A stretch of 64,000 nt of DNA from Chamaea fasciata (taxonomy: Eukaryota > Chordata > Aves > Passeriformes > Sylviidae), in assembly GCA_029207755.1 (NCBI GenBank), contig JARCOQ010000006.1:26804522-26868521 (forward strand). The letters run 5' to 3'. The position numbers were made by a program, and so were the translations under genes. Numbering within the stretch: position 1 is the stretch's first letter; each line of letters starts with the position of its first letter. Below the pieces are notes generated by a model, which saw only the letters and a list, made by a program, of their open reading frames with translations, was not told the origin of the DNA and did no database searches. Of this stretch, positions 20,405 through 33,970 are shown piece by piece.

Positions 20405-21545
20405 TCATCATAGAATAGCTTGGGTTGGACAGGACATTAAAGACCATCAAGTTCCACCCTGCCCTGCTGTGAGCAGAGACACCTTCCACTAGACCAGGTT
20501 GCTCAAGTCCTTATCCAGGCTGGCTTGGACACTTCCAAGGATGAAGCATCCACAGTTTTTCCAGGCAACCTGTTCCAATGTCTCACCCTCACAGTAAATA
20601 TTAAAAAAAAAGTGTCTTTACCCTCACAGTAAATAATTTTTTGCTAATGTCTAATACATGTCCTTGCAGAAAGTCCCTCTTCATCTTTCTTGTAGGCCTC
20701 TTTCAGGTACTGCAAGGACACATTCAGGTCACCTGAAAGCCTTCTCCAGGCTTAACAACCCCAATTCTCTCAGCATTTCCTCCTAGCAGAGGTTCTCCAC
20801 CTCTCTAATCAACTTGATGGCCCTCCTCTGGACTCATTACAGCAGGTCCATGTTCTGTGTGGGGGACCTCAGAGTTGGATGCAGAGTTCCAGGTGGGTTC
20901 TCACCAGAGCAGAGCAGAGGGGCAGAATCCCCTCCCTGGCCCTGCTGCCCATGGTGCTCTGGATGCAGCCCAGGACACATTTGGCTCTCTGGGCTGTGAT
21001 TGCCCATGGCTGGGTCATGTCCAGCCTCTCACCCACCAGCACCCCCAAGTCCCTCTCAGCCGAGCTGCTCTGGGTCTGTTCATCCCCTGCCTGTGTTGAC
21101 AGTGGCAATTGCCCCAACCCAGATGCAGCACCTTGTCTTGGTCTTGTTAAACCTCAGGGGATTCCTACATGCCCACTTCTCATACTTGTCCAGGTTCCTC
21201 TGGATGGCACCCCATCCTCTATGTGTGTCGACCACAATTCTCAGCTTAGTGTCGTCTGTAAATTCACTGAAGGTGCACTAGATCTCTATGTCATTGATGA
21301 AGACTTTAAACAGTGCTGGTCCCAATATGGACCCTTGATATCACTTACCACTGATGTCCATCAGGAGCTGTTGACCTCTGCCCTCTGGATGCAACCATCG
21401 TTGGTGACTACCTTATCCATCTCACAGCCCACCCCTTAAATCCATCTCTCTCCAGTTAAGAGAAAAACACGCTGTGGGCTTTTACAGGCCTTACAGAAGT
21501 CCAGATAAATGACATCTGTAGCACTCCCCTTGTCCACTTTTATGA
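20405..21545 (-). mobile_element. CR1 LINE copy, minus orientation, about 1.1 kb
   Basis: Begins with the reverse complement of the CR1 terminal repeat (ATCATAGAATAGCTTGGGTTGG) and runs continuously through the 3' untranslated region into the antisense of the reverse-transcriptase C-terminal coding part. Blocks seen include GACCAGGTTGCTCAAG, the GGGCAGAATCCCCTCCCTGG block (about 20921), GTCCAGGTTCCTCTGGATGG (about 21189), the AGTGTCGTCTGTAAATTC block (about 21248), AAACAGTGCTGGTCCCAATA (about 21308) and CAGAAGTCCAGATAAATGAC (about 21493). A short local duplication (ACCCTCACAGTAAATA twice) lies at 20585-20636. Several short open frames here are remnants or shadows of the LINE, not genes. Confidence 0.9.
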
Positions 21546-21675
21546 GTGTGAAGGGAGTTCTGTATTCTGCTTTACTTTCCTAGCACTTCATGCATCTTAT
21601 TCACAATAGCCTCCTTTTCACATTAGATAATATTTCATTTGAAACCTACAGGTTTTTTCCTGGCTTGTTTCAGTA

Positions 21676-22120
21676 TATCATAGAATGGTTGAGTCAAAGG
21701 GGACCTTAAAGATCATCCAGTTCTCCTGCCATGTGCAGGGAACCTTCCATTAGACCAGATCACTCAAAGGCCCATCCAAACTGCCCTTGAACACTTCCAA
21801 AGATAGAGTATCCACATGTTCTCAGGGCAACACATTCCAGTGCTTCACCACCCTCACAGGAAAGAATTTCTTCCTGACATCTAATCTAAACCTATCGTGT
21901 TTCAAATTAAGGCCATTTCCCCTTCTCCTATCACTACAGGCCCCTGTTAAAACTTCCTCTCCTGCCTTTTGTAGGCTCCCTTTAGGTACCGGAAGGCTGT
22001 TATGAGATCTCCACAGAGTCTTCTCCAGGCTGAACAACCCCAACTCTCCCAACCTATTTTCAATGGAGAGGTGCTCCATCCCTCCAATCATCTTTTTGGC
22101 CCTCCCCTGGATTTGTTATA
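21676..22120 (-). mobile_element. CR1 LINE 3' end, minus orientation
   Basis: Starts with the CR1 terminus (ATCATAGAATGG), then GGGGACCTTAAAGATCATCC, a TTAGACCAGATCACTCAAAG block, the TTCCTGACATCTAATCTAAA block and ends near CTCCCCTGGATTTGTTA. It is a separate insertion from the preceding copy because the 3' terminus is repeated. Confidence 0.9.
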
Positions 22121-25100
22121 CGGATCAGTTTATTTTCTGAAAGGCTACATTGCCACTTAGCCTCCATTAGTCATAAAGATCCTCATGGTGTATTTCTCAG
22201 TTGTAGAGTGTGTACAAAGATGTGATGATGCCTGCTGCTCTGTGTTAAACCATGGTAGAAACAGTGTGAGAAAATCCATGACACGCTGTCTTTGCTGCAA
22301 AGGAGAAAGCAGCATTTTGTGCTTTCACACTAGAAAAGTGTGTCAATATTTCTATCATGAGCTACTTGTAACAGGTTTCATTTCCTAAATAACAGAATTC
22401 TACAGAACAACACAGAATTTGCTTGAGAAATAGTGTACTTTCATGCTAGTATGCTTAACTCATGGGGTTTTTACCTAGTCACTCTTCTTACATGTCTCAC
22501 ACAGAAATTGGACTTAGCAGGATTGATGGTTCATTGGTTCTGTCTAACAGTCCTGAAATTGAGAAAATGGACTAAATTTAATACTGGCAAAAGCTAAAGA
22601 AAACCCAGTGGTTTCAGTGAAGCTGTGCCTCCTTGTTCTACTTCACTCTACAGATGAATTTGGTAACCAGTTTGTTTTCAGATACTGGTTTCTAGTAGCA
22701 GATGGATAATTGGGGTTAATGCTGTGCAGCACAGCAGCACCATGCTGGAAGTCTTGGAAACAACATTGAAGGGATGGGCTTATATCCCTTACGTCCCTAT
22801 ATCACGTTTAAGCCCTTGGAACACTGTTGCAGGGACCAGCAAAGGTTTGAGGTCCAAGATCCCTGTGCCGTGTGGCATGACAGGCTTGGTGTAGCTTACT
22901 TGATGGATTTGAGATAAGAGAAAGAGAAAAAAAGTCTGAAGTCTCTCAATCAGTTCATCATTTTAGTGTGCATTACTTGCCTAACAAGTGCCAGTTTCAC
23001 ACTCCACAGTTTCCAGATGTTCAGTATGTGGCAGCCTGTAACAGATGAAGAGCTGTGGCAGGTATGATGTAGAAGTTCTAAGTTTCTAGGCTGAGATGCC
23101 CATGATGCTTCAGCATGTGTTCACAGCACCTGGTGTGCTCAAAGCCTTCAGCGCTGGGTTCAGCAGTACTCGACTGCCCTCAAAGGCTGCAAGAAGACTC
23201 CTCATTTTGTGTAGCTTGTCCTACCACACACGCTGAACAAGGCGGGCCTCTCCTTTGTTTCAAGAAGTATCAGTGAGTTGTCACTTCTGCTGATGTGTCC
23301 CCGCTCTGTGCCAGCCCTGCCACCAGCCACATACTCCCAAGTCCATGCCTTTGCATCACAGAGTTTGCTTTTGCCTGTTTTGGTATCTATTCTTACCCAA
23401 CACTGTGGAACTCCCATTTCCAGTTCATTGTCCTTTCTCTGGGAACAATGAGGGTAATGACAGGTTCATACTGATTACATTTTTGAGCAACTTAACTCGT
23501 TATATCTAAATAAAGATGGTAGGCGTAAAGTTCAAATTGAGGAGCATCATGCTGTTGTTTCAGGTAGGAATGCCCTCCCTCCCCGGTAAATTCCTGCACT
23601 AGAGGAGAAACGATACCATGTACAGACCTCTGTGGCAGAGGTACTCACTATCATCAGAGCTGCTCAATAAAAATTGCATACTGTAATCTAAAGGAGACTT
23701 TAAATAATTTCTTTTTATGCAAATCTTTTGATTTCTGCTTTTTTTAAACTTTCTTTTCCTTATTGTTTGTCCCTCTCCTTTTTTCTGTGTTTTTATCCCA
23801 GTTCCCCCTTTGTAATTGCTTCTTTCCCCTGCTTTGCTCTGACATCTTCTCAGTTGTTACTCACCTCATTCCTCCCACAGTCTTTGTCTTGTTTTTCCCT
23901 GTCTTTTCCTTTGTTAATTAGTGCATTGTTGGAACTTCTGAAGGAAATTGTTTCACGCAACAGGGCATCAAAGAACAAGCAGCAGGTGCAGGTGTAACCT
24001 TGTTCTTTGAACTCACACTCTCCACACTACCACTACTAAATAGCAAAGAAAAGCTGGCAGGAACAGCTTCCCTTTCCCTGATTAATTAAGAGAAGAGAGG
24101 TAGCCAGAAGGAAAACGAGAGTGGTTGTTGATAGCAAGGGAAGGGGGCAAGCAGGGATGGTACAGAAGCCAGAGAAGAGTAGAAATAATATACACTGCAG
24201 AGGGAGTTTAACAAAGCTACGGAACTGTAGCAAACCTCCAAGGGCACTCACATCAGGCTGTGCTTTTCTTGGTCTGCTCTGAGACCTGGCTGTCAGTTCC
24301 TTCCCTTGGCACACAGCCCCTCACCTCTGGGTTGGATCCTCTGTCCTGTTTAAATGTCCCATTGCTCTTGACAAATCTGGATAAAGTGTATCTGATAATG
24401 TACACGTTTCTGCTAGGGGCATCAGTGATCACCAAGCCATGAGTTTTAACAAAATCAAATAATAATTTCAAAAAATATTTAGTGTTGCAGAAACATGGAA
24501 ATGCAAAGTCAGGAACAGGTACATAGCTAGAAATAACACAACAGAATTTACTGTTAGTCACGGCATTGTATTTGTTTATCTGAGTGATTTCATTACGTCA
24601 TTTCTTACTGATTAACTGATTGTTTTGCAAAATCCCTGTAAACCCCAAATAAACTAAACAAGATTTTATGTGCAAAAAATCAAAGGGAAGCCTTTACACC
24701 AAACAAATATGGTAGGTCACGTTTCTGTTTCTGACTTTATAATGCAGCATTAAGTGAGCTCTTAGAGTAAAAAGGTATGTTGAATAGCTCCAGTTCATGT
24801 CCCTTTTTTTGTTAGTCTTTTTTCCTTCTGCCAAGCAATTTATTTTATTTTCCTTTTGGTCCAGCTTCCTATATCGCATGAGGTTAACGAGAGGACTTCA
24901 GAAGATACCTCTATATAGAATATAGTATTTTTGAAAGAGGCTATTTATTAGTTATAAATAAAGTACAGAAAGCATAGATTGCATGTAAAGGGAAAAGCAG
25001 ATGCTTCCTTTTCAGAATTCCCTTAACATATAACAAAATGAAGAACAGAGTCCTTGTAGTTTCAAGTCTGTTAAAACTGTGGATGGATGGAATTGGATAC

Positions 25101-28100
25101 TCCTGATCTTTCAAGGATCAAATGATTACACATTACTGAAGGCAGAGTCTCCTAATCTATAAAGAATTTGTGATATGCTTGACTTAAGGACCTACTTGTG
25201 TTTCACATAACCTACAAGCAGAATAAACTCTTGGCTGTTTTTAGGTGTTACACTGGGTTTTGTTTTCTTCTTGTAGGACTCACTGACATGAAATATAAAC
25301 AGCAACTTGTTTCTTCTGCTTCCATCAATATTAGACTCTAATACAACATGCTGCTTGGCTTTTAGTGTTTTTTTTTTCCCCTATAAACACATCAATTAAA
25401 CAGAAACACAACAAAAATTTTTTTTATTTTATTTAAGATTAATCTAGCATTGAAACTAATAGAGTTTTATTCAGTGCTGGGAGACCAAAAGCATAAAGTC
25501 CACTAAAGCAAAATGTAAACAAAATCATATAAACATAGAAATGGAACAGCAAGGTCTACATTTTAAAGACATTCTTAACATAGCAGATGTACAATATCAA
25601 TCCTTTCTTCAGAAGGTCACCTTTAAGAACAGTATCCCCTGGAAATGCTGAAAACAAGTATAAAGGAGTAATGCAGGCTGAGTCTTCTGCTCTATATATT
25701 AGAGATACAGATACTGTACCTTGGGTAAAGCTGTGGTCAACTTGTGTTCTAAAAAATATGAACCAAAACATATCTCACAACAAAATGGTCAATGACAAAT
25801 ACAGGCCTTCCCCCAGCTGCTATTGGAGTGAACAATCATGCCTGCTTGAGTACCAGCACAGATTTTAAACTAATGTCTTTATTTTTCTTGTTTCTTTGTT
25901 TTTCCATCCTTCAATGCCTCCTTGTAGTTTATATTTATTCTGAGGACAGCTATTTTCCTCTTGATAAATATGACTGAATGACCAAATTGTTTGCACACTT
26001 TCTTAAAGAAACAGTGGATGACTACTTAACTACTGCAACTGAACTATAAATCTTGAAGTCACTGTAAAAAGAAGTAGCTTTTAGATGATGAAATTGTTAA
26101 AATAAGATTTACTAATCTGTATTAAGGTGAAATGCCATCATGTAACATATTTTAGAGAATTAGACAATGCCTTTGTCCATTTTTGCTTGAGAATAGAAAG
26201 TGCAAAAGTTTTTATCCTGCTTAACAACAAATACCCTCTGCTATGCCACCCACATGTACCCAATCTGTTGGAAAACTAGAACTATGTAGTCCTTTAGGAT
26301 TGAGAAAATAATTCTTTGCCTGTCGGATTATTCTGACAAATTACATTATAATTACTTCCTCATTAGTTACTGTGACAAATGTTGATCTAAAGATAACAGG
26401 GAAGGATGTCTTTTATTTAAAATCATCAAAACATGAACAATTGAGATTTCCTCTGAATACTTTCAAGTTCATTAATATTTGGGAATGCTAACATGTTCAT
26501 TCATATTTTATATAAGCAAAGAGAGATTTCTAGCACCAGTCTCTTTCAAAAATGTCAATTTTTATTTCCTTTTGAGTATCTTTAGAATAGCAACCTTTCT
26601 GCTTCCAGGCAGACATTTTTCCTCTGATAATACTAGGCATGATCCTTAAATAATGAAAAAATAGGTATTCTTATTATGAGTTGTTTGAAGTGTGAAAAAT
26701 TGTGGAATGGTGGAATATATTACATTCCTAGAGCATGATTTCCTCAAGGACGGTAGAGAACAAATAACAATTCCAACCACTGTGGTAAAGCATGAGAGAG
26801 GGGAATAATCTCCAACTTCAAAATAAACTTACTTTCCTTTCATAGCAAGAGAGGCATTGGAAAAGAATTGCCTTTCTGCAGGATCCAGTTCCTTCAAGTA
26901 CATTTTTGACTGCTAGCAGTCTCACCCTAAGCATCGCCTGATGTAACTCAGTGAAAATCTGTGCTTTATCCCATCACTATGTGAGTGCTACAGTTTCTTG
27001 ATGTGCATGTGAAGCAGTAGTGGAAAAAGTTACACATCTGATTCAAAGGCACTTTGTGATCAGATTCACTGCAGCTCCTTTAAGACAGAGTTTTGTTCCC
27101 CTCAAAGACACTAGAGTATCTATTCCAGCCTGCAGCAGAGAATCAAATCAGTGAAGTTTGGATAACTGATCTGTTTGTACACAATGGCCAGCTTGTACCA
27201 GAATGTCCTTGCAGGCAGGAGAATAACCTATGTTAAATTCTTACCCACAAAGAAATGGGAAAGCTGTGTTAGGCTTCCTCTACCCATTGAGTTATTAAAG
27301 TACAATCAGATTCAGCAGACTCTTTGCAATTCTTCAAGATGCCTTATGAAGCACTGCTAAATTCTGCAAGATGCTGAAAAATAGGAGATTTTGGGTCAAA
27401 TCTCAGTTCTGCAACTGTCTTGCTCTGGCACCTTGGAGAAAATTGATTGTTTGAATATGTACACCTTTCCCACAGTGGGTGAATTACTGGCAGGACTCTT
27501 TATTAATTGGGACGCTCTCAGGGGTTTTTCCACTTGGTAATATCTTAGCATACAAGTGTTGTTTCTGTGTGTGCATCTAGGAAGTGTGATCATGGCTTTT
27601 ATTTTTATTTCTTTGGTATCCTTGAAAGACCTTTTGTAGCTCTGGAGAATGAGCTGACCTCTTTTGTTCCCTCAGCCTGAAAAAGGTCATATTTTGTTTA
27701 ACTAACCTTTGAAAACACCAGGCCAAATTCTACTCCCACTGCACCATTCAGAATAGCTGCAGTGTTATTCTGTCTTACAGCTCTGAACTGAGAGTAGTAT
27801 TTTACCCAAAGCTTTCCGTCTTGTGACTTGTAACTACTCTGTCTTAGTACGTCTGAGAGTGCAGACGGCCACACCTCTCATACACTGTAGTGTTACTTGT
27901 ATTCTAGACACATACATGTTTTAATAGGAATATTTGTTCCTTGGCTCAGCTGAAGTGTAAGACAGAGAACACAGACTGCTAATGTGGACACAGTTGTTTC
28001 AGAACTACTTTTAAAACTTTGGACTCCTTTTTGTCTGATGCTTTTTCATCTGGTTAATGTATCATAGTATTTTTTTGCACAATAAATTTTTTACTTATAC

Positions 28101-31100
28101 CTTAATGATTACATCTCCTACATCTCCTGGTTACATAGTTTAGGTTCCAATACTTCTTCCTTCTTCAGTGGCTTCATACTGTTTTAGATTATTTGGTTGG
28201 TTTGAGGGGGTTTCTTTAATTTTAATGCATTTTTTCCTTAAAGAGTGCTCTGAACTTTGTGAGATGATTTCCAAGACTATCATTCTCTTCCCATTATATT
28301 TTGATGTAGCCTCAATGTTATAGCATATTAAATAAGCTTTGAACTAATACACTTGCACAAGGTCATAAAACGTGTGAAATTATTTTGTTTCCGTGATTTT
28401 TCAAACTCAAAGCTTCAAATACAAGCTTGGACAATGTATTCATGAGAAACAAGAAGAGGCAGACTATACAAAACTTTCTTTTATATTTTTTAAATAAAAA
28501 ACTTCATTTTGGTTTCATTTTGGCGCGCTCATATTGCGTCCTTCTTCAGAATGTTACTTTCCACATAGGAAAGCAGAAGTAGGGTACCTCTAGCCTGTAT
28601 TTCACTCTTTTCTGCCTCCTGAAACCTTTGGTTTTGTTCCTGTATTTTAAATTGAGGATACAAAAACATGTAAAGAGATGAATGTGATAAAGGGCTGCTT
28701 CCAACTACAGGCATTAGGTTTGGGGTTTTTTTCATGTAACAGCTGCTCAGGCAAAGCTAAGACTATATTGTGAAAATGGAACTAAAGAAATGAGAGGATT
28801 GGCTTATTTCTTGTGGAGGTTTACAGATTGTATCAAAATCAGACCAAAGTTTATTCTGACATATGAAAAAACCTGACCATTTTGGTACATATGGCTTTTA
28901 TTACACATTGTAACAACAAATGTAAAAACGGGGGAAACCCAAAGAAAAGCAGCAGTTCCTTTTGGAGCAGAGGCAGAACACTAAAATGCAACGAACAGGG
29001 ATGGTATAGTGTAGAGGACAGGAAGGATGCAGCAGAGTGCTACTTCCACTCTTGCTCTGGGTGCTCTCTGGGCCTTAGTTTTTAGGAGTAAAAACCTAGC
29101 ATATTTTTTAGACAACACATTCCCTGAAACAATAATCAACTAAAAATTAAGTCAGTACTCTTTCAAAATGGATGTTAAGGAGAGTCTGTATGTGTCTTCA
29201 GAAAAAGAATCCCACAACATCAGGGACTGTTACATAACAGTCAGAAATGTGTCAAGTTTTCTCTTAAAACTTCTGCTATTTCATATTCCCTTTGGTAAAT
29301 CCCACAAGGAGTTCCAGAACCTTATTTCTCTCGTAGTTAGAAAGGGTTTTATGCTTTTTTCCATGCTAAATTTCTACATGGTCACAGTATATCCACCTGT
29401 TTTTATGACGATACTCTTCTTTATATGGAGTAGCTCTTCTCTCTTGTGGATATTTGCCTCACTGATATAAACAAAATTCACGTCCCCTCTATAAATCTTC
29501 TCTTCTCATGGAGTTCCATGTTCCTCGGTACTATACTTCTAAAGCTGTTCACTGGATGTGCTCTGATTTAGTTTTTATTTCTGAGATGGACATGGAAAAC
29601 TGTCTGCCATCACTGCTGAGGTTTCTCTACACACAGTGCCATGGGCTTTGACTATCTATATGGCTTACTCCATGTATGGTTGGCATGCTCCAGAGTCCAC
29701 ATGCACAGTATTTCTGTCTCCTTAGTGCAATGGCCTTGCCTGTTCTGCTCTGTCATGCCTGTCACCTGACACTGCTGCAGCGATGCTTTGTAAACATGGA
29801 TTAATGTTTCCAGATGCCCCAGTCACAATGTCCTGTTCAGCTGTGAAGCTCCTAGCTTATGTTGGCTTTGTCATTGTACTTCTTTTGATATGGCACTCCA
29901 TCCTCCACAGGCACTGACTTCACCTCTTTCTTATGAATAGTGAAGTCCTATTGGCTGTGACAAGAAACCAAATTAAACAAAGTAATTCAACAGCTTCTGA
30001 GACTTATTCTTGAGGAACTCCATCATAGCCGTATTCCTCTCTGCTTTCTGAATTTGGAGGAGTGGTATCATCTCTCCTTAGGTAATTCTTTCATCAGTCT
30101 ACAGTTCTTGAACCATCCCACATCCATACTTTCATTACAGGAAAAACAAAGAAATTATAACCATTTTATTTGTTTAGGTTGTGTGAATTGAACTCATAAA
30201 TTATGGTTTTCTGACTGTGAAATAGTCAGCTCCTACAATATGATGGTATGTTTGATGACCTCTTCATTTTTATGACAAGCAGCATTGAATGTCCATTCCT
30301 GTTAACCTGGCTTTTGAAAATGTGGCATTTCCTCTGGCAGAAAATTCAAAAGACTGCTTCTTGGTCACTGTAAGGCAGAATGCTTCAACCTAACCATGAC
30401 ACCTAAGGATGAAAATTCATGAGGTCTGAATTTCAAGGAGAGAAATGGAGTGGGATGTTTAGTCATGTTCTTTATTGGGTTGGGGCCTGTATCAATACAA
30501 ATATCACTCTTGTGTTGATTTGTAGTACATCACTGTAAAACTAAGACAGATCATGATTGGTGTGTTCTAGAATCCACAGCAGCATTTTGAATCCTTGTTC
30601 TGATTCACATGGCCTTGGGGTTTCATCTCCAGCTTCCAATATAAAACTTCACTGGGGCTGCTGCAGGGGTTAACTTTATCCCCTTTAAAGAGAGGCCATC
30701 ACAGCTTTGTCTCACACATATCATGTGTAACAGCAATTTTAGCTGTAGAGCTGTTAGAGTTGTAAACAACAGCCAGCAATGAAACCCGGGTCCAGACCAC
30801 CTGTAGTGTCTGGCCCGATGCTGCCCCATACCTGAAGAGTACTAGAAATATGGCAGACTCAGAGAAATATCAGACTAGACTCCGATCTCAGTGGGTATTT
30901 TATTTGTCTCCTTCACATGATGTCTGGTAGAAGGGCGCTATGGTGAGGAGATTCAGACAAAAGAATTTTGCTTCCAGACACTGAAGGGAACCCATCAAAG
31001 TGCTAACACTCCTTTTAAGAGGGTTGAAGAGAGAGAGAATTAAGGCCTACATCTGCATATACATGAGTAGATCTGGTTGACTTAGGTAGAACCTCACAAA

Positions 31101-31430
31101 TTTCTACTCCAAATGAAATATTTAAGAGAATGAAGCCCTCTGGCTGCTCTTCACATGAAAGACAGTTGTCACTGCAGGCCTGCAAGTGAAAGCAAAAGCC
31201 ACTGAATTGGGTTGTGACGGGGAGAGAGTGGATGAAGGCTGCTGCTGGAGCTCTTTGGAAACACTGATTCAAACACAAGGTCTCATAGTCACCCTGAAAG
31301 GACTCATGTAGAAATTTGCTGCTAATCATGTGAATGAGTAATTTTGTGAACAGCATCAACAACGTGGAGTAGCCTCACGTCTCCAAAGGCAGGAAGGGGT
31401 TGAAAGAAGTAGTAGGTTTCTTCCTAGAGA
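22121..31430. other. Intergenic region between CHIC2 and GSX2, distal part
   Basis: AT-rich sequence in which I recognise no exon, RNA gene or well-preserved mobile element. Open frames are short (about 100 codons or fewer) and lack family features. Some blocks, such as 29160-29480, may be very old repeat remnants, but I cannot name them. Confidence 0.6.
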
Positions 31431-32150
31431 GAGGTGGCCGCTCCCTCTCCAGCTGGAGCTCCGTGTCCCACCATCGGCCACGACCTGCACTCCACGAGGT
31501 GCGAGAGAGCACTGGGGCAAGAGCGGCTCGGCAGTCCTGGGCAAGGCAGCCGGGGGCCTGTCCTTCCTGAGTGCAGGAGTGCCCCTTCATTCCCTCGGAA
31601 ACGGCCCCCTTTCCTGGAGGGGGGAGGGGGTTGCTGTACCAAGTCTAGGTGGGGTAATTTATGACCGGGGCTGGAGGCAAAGGAAATCTCTCACGGAAGG
31701 GAAGGGCACCGGGGATCTGCATCTGCAGGGAAAGAGGAGAAGCTGTCTTTCCTCAGTCCGCGGTGAGCCCACAAACCCTTGGGTGAGCCCACGGGCCCTG
31801 CCTGGCTGCCAACCGGTCTCCGGAGAGAGACTTCCCGCCCCTGCCCTCTGGGGCCCAGCAGGGAAAGGCGGATAGCCGAAGATGGGCAGAATTCGAGGAG
31901 TGGTGGGGTCTCGCCCTCGACTCTGCCCTGTTCCCCCAGGCTGCGAGGAGCTGTGCAGGAGGCGCTCACATCCCCGGGGCACGCTTCCCGTTCCCGGCTT
32001 GGCCGCCTCCGGCCCCTGCCCTTAATGAGATTCTTTGAAATCCAAAAAAGCGAGATTTAATGTTACATCTTTATCTTTGGAGGAGCGCGGTTTTTTTGCC
32101 GCGGCGACGTCACTTGTTAAACAATCCGCGGCTGAGCCCCTGAAAAGAGA
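31430..32150. promoter_or_regulatory. CpG-rich island upstream of GSX2
   Basis: GC content and CpG frequency rise sharply here compared with the AT-rich DNA to the left, ending in CpG-dense sequence (GCCGCGGCGACGTCAC around 32098-32113, including the CRE-like core TGACGT on the opposite strand). No coding exon was recognised; overlapping open frames on both strands are what GC-rich DNA gives by chance. It may be a distal regulatory CpG island of GSX2. Limits are by eye. Confidence 0.45.
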
Positions 32151-32559
32151 GGCATTGCACCCTTCGTGCTGAATACGCTTCTCAGTGCGCATAACGCCAG
32201 GGCCTTTTGATGTCTCACAATGCGTGTTACGCCCAAAGATTGTCTCTTTGGACAGATCTACAACGCTTGGCTTCATGTTTGGAAGTTAAATGGACAGCGA
32301 GGTTGTAGAAACTCCCACGCTTGAAGCTGGCGCAGACACTCGTACTTTCGCCTGTTACTTTCCATGAGTGAAAGCGGCAGGGGTGGAGGGAAGGGGCTGC
32401 TGGTTTAATCCGTGCTCCGAGGCAAAGGGAGGGGGGAAAGCAATCAGACTTTTCCTCTCTTTTCTTCTCTTCAGTTTATTCTTTGGCAGCCTTAAAATAA
32501 GAGCTATGTGCAAAGCGTGCGCCCTGCCTAGGTAGCTTGTGTCTGGAAGTCGCCGGCAA

Positions 32560-32970
32560 TGTTGCTGCTCCATGAAATCAAAATTTATGATTATTCAAAT
32601 GTTGGGGACTGTGAAAAGAGAGGAAGAAAGAGAGAAAATTAATATTGCAGCTGTTCTTCTGATTAATGAGAGATAATTGCTCATGAAAAGTCACCCCTGT
32701 GGCATTTTGTTGTCTCCTGGATCTTTGTTCTTTTCCACTATTATTGAGGACTTTCTTGAAGACTAAGCGGTTCTTTTCAATTTTTGGTATTCAGAAAGTG
32801 TTGCTTGGTTACAGATAATGGAGAAATCTCGGGCTATATTGGGTAAGATGTGCCACAGACAGCAATATCACAATGCCACTTTCAGAAAAGGATGGATACA
32901 AGTTAACGATGCGCTTTCAATAAAACATTAATAGACTTGTTCACGCTTTTATAATGACCTCCTTAATGGG
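32560..32970. promoter_or_regulatory. Candidate conserved noncoding block A (GSX2 upstream)
   Basis: A repeat-free AT-rich block between CpG islands containing many homeodomain-type and nuclear-factor words, such as TTAATGA and GATAATTG (about 32662-32680) and CATTAATAGAC (about 32925). The texture resembles enhancers around developmental homeobox genes. Conservation itself cannot be seen from one sequence. Confidence 0.3.
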
Positions 32971-33739
32971 AGCTGGGGGCAAGTCCTGTCTTTAGATTGC
33001 GTTCACTTCAGAAAGGCCGGCGTCGGGATTGCCGATCACTTTGGAAACTAATAGGAAATCAATGTTAGCGAATAAATGCTGTTATAGCGCAGGAGCCCTC
33101 GGCCCCTCGCTTACCCACGCACGGCTTTATTTAAGGAGGGGCTTTCCTGTACGGGAACTGCCCCAGCCCGGGGCGCAGCCTGCCCAGCGCCACCGCATGT
33201 CACCCCAGTGTGGTGTTTGCGACCATGGCTGCTCTGCAGGTGTTGTTTTGGGTCTGTTGTTTTGGGTGTTTATTTGGTTTTTTGTTTGGTTGGGTTTCTG
33301 TTTGTTTGTTTGTGGGTTGTTCTGGGGTTTTTTCCCTGCTCGAAACGCCCCGGGCTGCGGCGCTTTCCACGGGGCAGCTCCTCCCGTGAACTCGGCGGAG
33401 ATGCGCGCCTGAAAGCCGGCTCTTTCTCCGGGCGGGCATGGCTTTTTCTTCTGCCGGGGTTGGGGGAGGGAAGGGAAAGAGTTGCTTTTGTCATTTAAGC
33501 CGTGAATCTCTTCTACATAAAGGTGTTAGAGACATCTGGAAGAAAAGAGGGACCAGCACCCAGTCCTGCGCTCGGCGGACCAGGGGAGCGGCTCTGATGT
33601 TCTTTTTGAACTGCTCCACTTTCAAAAGGGGGCAATTTCGTTACATTCTCATTTGTTACACTGTCTTGAACTAAAGGCAGACAAAGCTATACTCTGTCAC
33701 CCCGAGCAGAATGAAGGGAATCAAAGGATTTTCCCTTAA

Positions 33740-33970
33740 AAGGACTAATTTTCTCCTTGAATTATGAAAGTAATGGCTAGGTAACAGCCTGTGCTCTGTA
33801 CCCAACTGCTTAATACCTTCTAAATCCTTCCACGTGGCTCTCCCAGTCGTAGCAATTAGAGCTCATTATAGGCTCATAAGAGCTCTCATTTCGGGGATTA
33901 CTTAATGGACAATGAAATTTTATCGGACAGAATTATTGAAAAATAAAATTGTAACGAGGCCGATGTGATG
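33740..33970. promoter_or_regulatory. Candidate conserved noncoding block B (GSX2 upstream)
   Basis: Contains CAATTA at 33853-33858, directly followed by a perfect 7-bp inverted repeat AGAGCTC (33858-33864) and GAGCTCT (33880-33886), with several TAAT cores and a CACGTG E-box near 33830. No repeat element or open frame explains it. Called as a possible enhancer on motif density only. Confidence 0.3.

Noticed and set aside
20814..21439. Open frames up to 186 codons within the CR1 cluster
   Set aside because: They lie antisense to the LINE and reflect CR1 sequence, not a host gene.
29160..29480. Possible ancient repeat or 100-codon protein
   Set aside because: The text vaguely resembles old LINE antisense sequence, but I could not match it to a family and the frame has no domain.
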